NCBI GenBank assembly: GCA_027056215.1
Contig: JALULO010000269.1
Span: 1-5,822 of the forward strand
Direction of reading: 5' to 3'
Length of the DNA: 5,822 bases
Source of the DNA: Campylobacterales bacterium
GTDB lineage: Bacteria; Campylobacterota; Campylobacteria; Campylobacterales; QNZT01
Numbering within the stretch: the first letter of the stretch is position 1; each line of letters opens with the position of its first letter. The notes under the pieces are model-generated. The model saw nothing but the letters and a program-made list of their open reading frames with translations. It did not search any database and was not told the origin of the DNA. The position numbers and the translations under genes were made by a program. Positions 1 through 4,813 of this stretch are shown one piece after another.

Positions 1-356
1 TACAGGTTATCTTTTTCATGCTAATCCTCTCTGGCATACTCTCGATCACCATGAAGTACGCTTCTATAACCGTAAAACAAACACAAGACCTCTATACCAA
101 AGAACAAGCCGAACTCTTTATCAACAGTGCCATCGAGTTGGCTATCTTGGGGATTCACTCACATGATCGTAGTGCAAACAATATAAAAGAGATAACCATT
201 AGCTCTGATGATAAAAGGTTTATAGCAGATATCAATATCACAACATATTACGTCAATGGTATGGTTGATATGAACATCGTTGTTGAAACAAACAATACAC
301 ACCCAAAAAACAACCAAGCAATCAGACTCACAAGAAGGAGTTTACAAAGATTATGA
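1..356 (+). CDS. Prepilin-like pseudopilin of a type II secretion/type IV pilus-like system, 5' partial
   Basis: The reading frame is open from the left edge (first full codon at base 3) to TGA at 354-356, giving 117 visible residues, so the true start lies upstream. The ATG at 18 sits inside the hydrophobic helix and is unlikely to be the start. The first about 18 visible residues (QVIFFMLILSGILSITMKYA) look like the N-terminal helix of a type IV prepilin. They are followed by an amphipathic continuation (KQTQDLYTKEQAEL) and a small soluble domain ending in RRSLQRL. From memory, similar short prepilin-like proteins with a KQT-x-DLY-x-KEQAEL segment occur in Campylobacterota; this was not checked. 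The role would be a (minor) pseudopilin in the inner membrane and periplasm. The residue before VIF, where prepilins usually have Glu at +5, appears to be Gln. The stop overlaps the next start by four bases (ATGA), which suggests translational coupling. The leader and cleavage site are outside the window. Confidence 0.72.
   Translation, partial: QVIFFMLILSGILSITMKYASITVKQTQDLYTKEQAELFINSAIELAILGIHSHDRSANNIKEITISSDDKRFIADINITTYYVNGMVDMNIVVETNNTHPKNNQAIRLTRRSLQRL
335..340 (+). promoter_or_regulatory. Ribosome binding site for the second prepilin
   Basis: AAGGAG is a strong Shine-Dalgarno sequence 12 nt upstream of the ATG at 353. The spacing is longer than usual. It lies inside the end of the upstream gene and supports the start at 353, together with the ATGA overlap. 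Confidence 0.6.
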
Positions 357-856
357 AAAACCTAAAAAGTTATGCTCTCGTATCCCCTGCTTTTACGATG
401 ATAGAACTCATCTTTGTAATCGTCATTGTTGGCATTTTAGCTGGTGCTGCCACTATGGCTATGCCTGATAATAAACTTTACAGCGATACCAATTTCATCG
501 TACAAAAGATCAAACAAACACAGATGAACGCCCTTTACCATGATCATTTTAGATTTGATGATGCTACGTGGAGAAGTGGTGATTATAACGATACGTGTAT
601 AGAGATTTCAAAACCTTATTTAGCTACTTTGGAAAAAAATAGTAATAGCCCTCAAAAATACCAACTAAGTGCGCAAACTTCTATCAGTGTTTCTGCGAGT
701 AAACTCTGCTTTGACAACTTGGCTAGACCATATAAAAACGACTATCAATTAAATAATTTCCTCAAAACGCCGATAGAGTTAAATATAACCTATAAACAGA
801 AAATAAAAAGGTTGTTTATCATGCCCTATTCTGGGAGTGTGCAAAAAATAAACTAA
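353..856 (+). CDS. GspH/FimT-like minor pseudopilin with prepilin N-terminal methylation site
   Basis: This is a 167-residue prepilin. A short leader (residues 1-13, basic at the N-terminus) ends in SPA and is followed by FTMIELIFVIVIVGILAG. Cleavage by prepilin peptidase after A13 would leave F14 at +1 (N-methylated) and E18 at +5, the canonical pattern. The hydrophobic helix spans about 18-36 and anchors the subunit until assembly. Residues about 47-62 (FIVQKIKQTQMNALYH) and the strand CFDNLARPY near 119-127, followed by IELNI and GSVQ strands, resemble the GspH/FimT layout. In that layout a helical spine precedes a beta domain with an 'FD-x-x-G/A-RP' turn. Two cysteines (C82, C119) could pair in the periplasm. 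The start is fixed by the ATGA overlap with the previous gene. GspH assignment is by pattern only; it could be another minor pilin, but prepilin identity is nearly certain. Confidence 0.88.
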   Translation: MKNLKSYALVSPAFTMIELIFVIVIVGILAGAATMAMPDNKLYSDTNFIVQKIKQTQMNALYHDHFRFDDATWRSGDYNDTCIEISKPYLATLEKNSNSPQKYQLSAQTSISVSASKLCFDNLARPYKNDYQLNNFLKTPIELNITYKQKIKRLFIMPYSGSVQKIN

Positions 857-858
857 GG
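854..858 (+). promoter_or_regulatory. Ribosome binding site that decides the start at 867
   Basis: TAAGG overlaps the stop codon of the preceding prepilin and sits 8 nt before the ATG at 867. The alternative in-frame GTG at 858 begins within this site and has no suitably spaced Shine-Dalgarno of its own, so ATG 867 is preferred. Confidence 0.6.
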
Positions 859-866
859 TGCATATA

Positions 867-2357
867 ATGGCAAAAAAAAGTGTACAATTTATCAACTTAT
901 CTGATAAACACACTTTTGTTTTAACACAAGAGAGTCAACTACAAACCCATACAAAAGTCAAAAAACCTGTGATAGGTGCAAGGCTATTCTATCAGGATAT
1001 CATCACCCATAGTTTCAAACTTGAAAAAAAATATGCAGCACAAGAACTTGATTTAACGATAGAGTTAAAGATGTATGAAGATTTAGGGCTTGATACACAA
1101 AAGATCTATAAGATTGCCTATATTCAAAAACAGACAAATATAGAAGATATCCTTTTGATTGAAGCTTTTGCTTTTGATATTGAGCTCATCAAAAACAAAT
1201 ATGCTTCCACTTTAAAAACCATAAAGCATATCGATTTTCTCTGTATCCCTGCCCTCACCTATGAAACGCTATACAACCGTCATCTGATACAAAAAAGTAA
1301 TGATGTTTTTATTTATATCGATGAAGATGAAGCATTTTTAACATTTTATAAAGATGGAGCATACATTTCATCCAAAAAGATCAAGTCACTTCAAGATATG
1401 GTCAAAGAACTAAAACATAAAAGTATCCATACAACACCCCAAGAAATTAAAGAGATCCTTCTTACCAAAGGTATCACAAAAGAGCAGTACGATTTAAGAG
1501 AGTATACCCTCTATGAATACCTACAAACGATCTTTGAACAACTTTTTTCAACTGTTCACAATTTAGCTCTACACGGTAGAAGTATTTATGATTTTCAGCA
1601 ATTAGATAAAATCTATTTTTCACTAGATGGGAAAATCATCCCCTCTCTTCAAAACAGTATAGAGCCATTTATAGAATCGGCGACGTTACATCCTATGGAT
1701 ATGATAAGTATTGACAAAAATACCAATTTGATTGACCTTTTGTCTAGCTATTACATTCAAGATAACATTGATGAAGATAATTATGCACAAAACATCACTT
1801 TTTTCAAAAAGAAAACACCTTTTTATCAAACAGAGGTAGGAAGATTTACGATAGCTGTGTGTGCAAGTGCTACACTCATCAGCATCTATCCTTTGTACCA
1901 ACAATATCAGTTTTATACACTGCAAAAAGATACGCAAGTTATGCAAGAAAGATTAGACAAACTATCTAGTGCATCTAAGATATTGCAAAACCAGTATAAA
2001 AATATAAAAAAAGAGATTGACACTTATACAAAAGACCAAAAAAGTATCAATACACGATTTAGTAAATTACAAAATGTTACAAATACACTACTTTCCCTAA
2101 AATCTGAAGATACCAAATATACCACGATACTACTAACTATCAATGACTTGTTACAAAAATATAACCTTACCCTAGATCATGCAAAGCAAAGTGGAGAGCA
2201 TATGATTGATTTAGAAATATATTCAAAAAAGAACAGACGTGACACCATAGCACTTTTTATGCAAGCGTTACTCTCTCGTGGATACAAAGATGTCCACTCA
2301 AATGAAATCAAACTAGATGATGATACCTACAAATGTATCGTTACGGTACAAAGATAA
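867..2357 (+). CDS. GspL-like bitopic assembly protein (PilM-like cytoplasmic half joined to PilN-like half)
   Basis: The product is 496 residues from ATG 867; a GTG at 858 would add three. Residues 1 to about 320 are soluble and, by topology, cytoplasmic. They include beta segments such as DVFIYIDEDEAFLTFYKDG (about 146-164) and KIYFSLDGKI (about 248-257), reminiscent of the actin-like strands of PilM/GspL. One membrane helix lies at about 326-344 (FTIAVCASATLISIYPLY), preceded by KKK, which fits a cytoplasmic N-terminus. A coiled coil (about 352-410) follows, then a periplasmic alpha/beta domain (about 418-496) that resembles the PilN/GspL ferredoxin-like fold. Such proteins link the assembly ATPase to the periplasmic alignment complex. 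Position just before PilO-, PilP- and secretin-like genes, as pilM-pilN occupy in type IV pilus operons and mshI in MSHA, is the main support. No clear nucleotide-binding signature was seen. Family assignment rests on architecture and context, not strong sequence identity. Confidence 0.72.
   Translation: MAKKSVQFINLSDKHTFVLTQESQLQTHTKVKKPVIGARLFYQDIITHSFKLEKKYAAQELDLTIELKMYEDLGLDTQKIYKIAYIQKQTNIEDILLIEAFAFDIELIKNKYASTLKTIKHIDFLCIPALTYETLYNRHLIQKSNDVFIYIDEDEAFLTFYKDGAYISSKKIKSLQDMVKELKHKSIHTTPQEIKEILLTKGITKEQYDLREYTLYEYLQTIFEQLFSTVHNLALHGRSIYDFQQLDKIYFSLDGKIIPSLQNSIEPFIESATLHPMDMISIDKNTNLIDLLSSYYIQDNIDEDNYAQNITFFKKKTPFYQTEVGRFTIAVCASATLISIYPLYQQYQFYTLQKDTQVMQERLDKLSSASKILQNQYKNIKKEIDTYTKDQKSINTRFSKLQNVTNTLLSLKSEDTKYTTILLTINDLLQKYNLTLDHAKQSGEHMIDLEIYSKKNRRDTIALFMQALLSRGYKDVHSNEIKLDDDTYKCIVTVQR
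872..879 (+). repeat. A8 homopolymer tract directly after the start codon
   Basis: Eight consecutive A residues span the end of codon 2 through the first base of codon 5 of the GspL-like gene. A one-base slip here would shift the frame at the very start of the protein. Similar A7-A8 runs occur elsewhere in this AT-rich window (for example 1024-1031), so it may have no function. Confidence 0.5.
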
Positions 2358-2361
2358 GCTT

Positions 2362-2988
2362 ATGAGTACGATAGAAAAGTTTGAAAATTACCTTCATAAA
2401 ATAACACTGGCACAGAAAATCGGTATTTATCTCTTACCGGCACTGTTAATCGCTGTGATTGTATATCTTGATGTGATGCCATTGCAAGAAGAAACATATG
2501 ACCAACTTACACAAAGACATGATCAAATACAAAGAGATATCAAACGAAAGTCGCCTTTTGTATTACGAAAAAAGATCAAAAAAAGCAAACAAAAACTACT
2601 TACTATCAAATCAAAAGTCCAAGAGGACAAAGATGATCTCAACTTTTTATATGCAAAATTAACCAATCTTGAACTAGCCGAATTCAATGAATCGAAATGG
2701 ACACGAGCGTTAGACCAAATACTTAAAAAATCGCTAGATTTACACATCACCATCAATCATATCAAAAATAATAACTCTAAAAATAAAGATCAAAAAAAGA
2801 GTATCTTACCCAAAAAGTATGTTGAAATAGCAGGTACAGGAAGCTATAAAGATACCTTGGCGTATCTAAATTTTATCGAAAGTAGAAACTTTTTGATCAA
2901 AATAAAAAATATCAACTTCACTAACAATACTGAAAAATCACAGATAGATTTTGTAATCAATTTTACGATTTATGGGGTAAATATATGA
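2362..2988 (+). CDS. PilO/GspM/MshJ-like inner-membrane alignment protein
   Basis: The product is 208 residues from ATG 2362, four bases after the previous stop. An in-frame ATG at 2317 would add 15 residues but would overlap the upstream gene by 41 bases and put an unrelated tail before the basic N-terminus, so it is not preferred. The Shine-Dalgarno is weak. A short cytoplasmic segment (1-19) precedes one membrane helix (about 20-37, IGIYLLPALLIAVIVYL). Next come a lysine-rich coiled coil (about 40-105) and a C-terminal domain (about 152-208). That domain has the PilO-like pattern VEIAGTGSYKDTLAYLNFIES followed by strands KIKNINF and DFVINFTIYG. PilO/GspM proteins pair with PilN/GspL in the periplasm to connect the inner-membrane platform to the secretin. 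Context between PilN-like and PilP-like genes fits. The coiled coil and GSY-x-D-x-L-x-F/Y-L pattern are direct observations; function is inferred. Confidence 0.76.
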   Translation: MSTIEKFENYLHKITLAQKIGIYLLPALLIAVIVYLDVMPLQEETYDQLTQRHDQIQRDIKRKSPFVLRKKIKKSKQKLLTIKSKVQEDKDDLNFLYAKLTNLELAEFNESKWTRALDQILKKSLDLHITINHIKNNNSKNKDQKKSILPKKYVEIAGTGSYKDTLAYLNFIESRNFLIKIKNINFTNNTEKSQIDFVINFTIYGVNI

Positions 2989-3401
2989 AAAAAGTTCTCA
3001 TACTCCTACTCATAAAAACTTTTCTTTTTGCAGATGACACACGTGTAAAAAAGATCAATCAAACACTTTCAGAACTGCAAACACAACTGAAAAATCAATC
3101 TGAGGAAAATATCAAAGTAACGTATGATCCTTTTTATCCAAAAATAAAAAAAGTTTTAAAAAAACACCAAAAAAGCATATATCATAAACAAAGACACTAT
3201 TATCATCGACCTGTTGTATCTATGATTTTAAATCATAAAGCCTTCATCGATGGCAAGTGGTATAGCAAAAATCAAAAAGTGGCACACTATATGCTAAAAG
3301 AGATAAATGAAGATCATGTAGTTTTAACCAAAAAGGGTAAAAGAATTACACTTCACATAAATAATCCTAAAGAGATTTTAATAACAAAGAAGGTTCACTA
3401 A
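2985..3401 (+). CDS. PilP/MshK-like periplasmic protein
   Basis: This is a 138-residue exported protein. Its signal peptide, MKKVLILLLIKTFLFA, has a predicted cleavage after A16 (LFA before DD). A short coiled coil follows (about 20-45), then a YDPFYP motif (47-52) and a basic, His/Tyr-rich linker (about 60-76). The C-terminal beta domain (about 77-126) runs VSMILNHKAFIDGKWY, then VAHYMLKEINEDHVVLTKKG and KRITLHI. This 'x-I-x-x-A-x-I-x-G-K-W-Y ... V-x-L' pattern resembles the GspC homology-region/PilP/MshK fold that contacts the N-terminal domains of the secretin. It lies immediately before the secretin, as pilP before pilQ and mshK before mshL. The start overlaps the previous stop (ATGA) and a GGGG lies 7 nt upstream. 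It lacks a lipobox cysteine, unlike lipoprotein PilP. It could also be an ungrouped pilot-type protein, but the beta domain argues for PilP/MshK. Confidence 0.74.
   Translation: MKKVLILLLIKTFLFADDTRVKKINQTLSELQTQLKNQSEENIKVTYDPFYPKIKKVLKKHQKSIYHKQRHYYHRPVVSMILNHKAFIDGKWYSKNQKVAHYMLKEINEDHVVLTKKGKRITLHINNPKEILITKKVH
3386..3393 (+). promoter_or_regulatory. Ribosome binding site for the secretin gene
   Basis: AAAGAAGG lies 7 nt before the ATG at 3401, inside the last codons of the upstream gene. The stop and start share one base (TAATG, 3399-3403), so the pair is probably translationally coupled. Confidence 0.6.
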
Positions 3402-4801
3402 TGCGATTTTTACTATTGATTTTTTTATTTTTCGGCGTTGGATTAGAAGCAAACTGCCAAACACAACTGTTTTCTTTAAAAGTAAAAAGCACTAAAAGAT
3501 CTCCTGGAACGATCATGCATATCCTTGAAAATCTAGCAAATTCGTGTAAAATGAATCTTGTATTTGAAGATGACAAGAGTCGCCAAATTGCAAATAAAAA
3601 AATTAGTTATATGAATACCCATAATATCTCTTTTGATGCCTTACTAAATCTATTACTCGGAGATAATAATCTTAATTATACACTCACCGATGACAATACT
3701 TTAAAAATATCTTATCTTAAAACAAAATCATTTTATATAGATTATGTCAGTTTTAGTAAACGAAGCAGTTCTACCACTAAAAAAATCTCAACAGGTACAA
3801 CAGAAAATGGTAACGGCGACGTTACCGTAAACTCACAAAGTGATTTTCAATTTTGGGGTACTTTACAAAAAGAGATAGAAAATATTTTACATAGGGATGG
3901 AGATGCCTATCAACCGGCGGAAACAACGATCAACCAAGAGGCAGGATTACTCACAGTCACAGGAACTAAAAAACAACTTGATCGTGTGTCAAAATATATC
4001 GCTACTATGATGAAGCGTTTACACAAACAGATACTCATAGATGCCAAAATCATCGAAGTTGATTATAACAATAATCAAACAACAGGTATAGACTGGAGTA
4101 AATTTCAAGCAAAGTTCAGTGGAAAAGGAGATGGGAGTAAAGGCAAAAACATCATCAATACACTCCAAAACCCAAACTATCTCATCGGATACAACTTTGA
4201 TATGGCAGGTTTACTCAACTTTCTAAAAACACAGGGCAAAGTCAATGTCGTCTCAAATCCTAGAATCTTAACCCTAAACAACCAACCAGCTATCATCAAT
4301 GTAGGCGAAGAGAAAAACTATAAATTTACAACAGGTACACAAACTACCACAACAAATGGAACAGTTTTACAAGAGCCACAGTTTCAAGTAGGTTCTACTT
4401 TTGTTGGCGTGACATTAAGCATCATACCTGAAGTAACAAAAGATGACTTTATCATACTGAAAATCAACCCTACCGTCAGTGAAATCACCGAACGTCACTT
4501 AGATGCAAACGGTGTACCAAGTTTAGCACCCGATATCAAGATTAAACAACTCTCATCCATCGTGAAAGTGAAAAACAACAATAAAATTCTTTTAGGAGGA
4601 TTGATTCAAAAAAAGAGTGAAAATAAAACCGATAAAGTTCCCATATTAGGTGATATCCCAATACTTGGGCATCTCTTTCAAAGTAAAGAAAAAGTTCGTT
4701 CAAAAAGTGAATTGATTATCGTTATGACACCAAAGATCATCAAAGGTGATGAAACCGAACCTTCTTTAGCACAGCTTGAAGAGAGTATAACTTACCAATA
4801 A
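3401..4801 (+). CDS. mshL: Outer-membrane secretin, MshL/PilQ/GspD family
   Basis: The product is 466 residues. A signal peptide (about 1-17, ending GLEA) is followed by an STN/N0-like domain (about 26-106). An N1-type domain follows (about 110-218), interrupted by a Ser/Thr/Gly/Asn-rich loop (about 121-147) and then FWGTLQKEIENIL, typical of MshL-type secretins. The secretin core covers about 208-448. It carries QILIDAKIIEVD (210-221), GIDW (229-232), NVVSNPRILTLNNQPAIINVG (282-302), the signature VPILGDIPILGHLF (413-426) and SELIIVMTPKII (436-447). The protein would form the multimeric outer-membrane pore through which the pseudopilus or substrate passes. Two cysteines (C19, C49) in the mature N-terminal region may form a disulfide. 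There is no lipobox and no obvious C-terminal S-domain. The secretin family is certain. The mshL symbol rests on layout and neighbour order; pilQ, gspD or Campylobacter ctsD are the alternatives. At 466 residues it is on the short side for secretins. Confidence 0.95.
   Translation: MRFLLLIFLFFGVGLEANCQTQLFSLKVKSTKRSPGTIMHILENLANSCKMNLVFEDDKSRQIANKKISYMNTHNISFDALLNLLLGDNNLNYTLTDDNTLKISYLKTKSFYIDYVSFSKRSSSTTKKISTGTTENGNGDVTVNSQSDFQFWGTLQKEIENILHRDGDAYQPAETTINQEAGLLTVTGTKKQLDRVSKYIATMMKRLHKQILIDAKIIEVDYNNNQTTGIDWSKFQAKFSGKGDGSKGKNIINTLQNPNYLIGYNFDMAGLLNFLKTQGKVNVVSNPRILTLNNQPAIINVGEEKNYKFTTGTQTTTTNGTVLQEPQFQVGSTFVGVTLSIIPEVTKDDFIILKINPTVSEITERHLDANGVPSLAPDIKIKQLSSIVKVKNNNKILLGGLIQKKSENKTDKVPILGDIPILGHLFQSKEKVRSKSELIIVMTPKIIKGDETEPSLAQLEESITYQ
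3807..3828 (+). other. Hairpin with GCGA tetraloop inside the secretin gene
   Basis: GGTAACG (3809-3815) and CGTTACC (3820-3826) are perfect inverted repeats around the loop GCGA. In RNA the stem can extend by one U-G and one A-U pair to 3807-3828. GCGA is a GNRA-type tetraloop. It falls in the codons of the low-complexity loop between secretin N-domain segments. No U-run follows, so it is not a normal terminator. Function is unknown and chance is possible. Confidence 0.45.
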
Positions 4802-4805
4802 AAGG
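4800..4805 (+). promoter_or_regulatory. Ribosome binding site for the assembly ATPase
   Basis: AAAAGG lies 8 nt before the ATG at 4814. The secretin stop at 4799 is in the same frame, so no earlier start is possible and this site fixes the ATPase start. Confidence 0.6.
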
Positions 4806-4813
4806 CAATCATC

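Noticed and set aside
280..468. 62-codon + strand frame across the junction of the two prepilin genes
   Set aside because: It overlaps two well-supported prepilin genes in another frame, has no Shine-Dalgarno, and the product has unlikely composition with many Cys and His.
1686..1946. Minus-strand open frame opposite the GspL-like gene
   Set aside because: It lies entirely antisense to a supported gene; the product is Cys/Ile-rich without a recognisable domain and there is no ribosome site.
2317..2361. Longer N-terminus for the PilO-like protein from ATG 2317
   Set aside because: It would overlap the upstream gene by 41 bases, lacks a Shine-Dalgarno, and the added residues are the out-of-frame reading of the upstream C-terminus.
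2523..2756. Minus-strand open frame opposite the PilO-like gene
   Set aside because: Shadow of the lysine-rich coiled coil codons on the other strand; Ser/Leu/Phe-rich product with no domain.
3221..3237. Near-perfect AT-rich palindrome TATGATTT-T-AAATCATA in the PilP/MshK-like gene
   Set aside because: It lies inside conserved codons of the beta domain; an AT-rich 8-bp palindrome is not surprising in this composition and no promoter is visible nearby.
3438..3457. Possible lipoprotein signal in the secretin (Cys at residue 19)
   Set aside because: The preceding residues L-E-A-N do not form a lipobox; cleavage by signal peptidase I after A17 is more likely.
3367..3576. Minus-strand open frame over the start of the secretin gene
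   Set aside because: Antisense to the signal peptide and STN domain codons; no supporting features.
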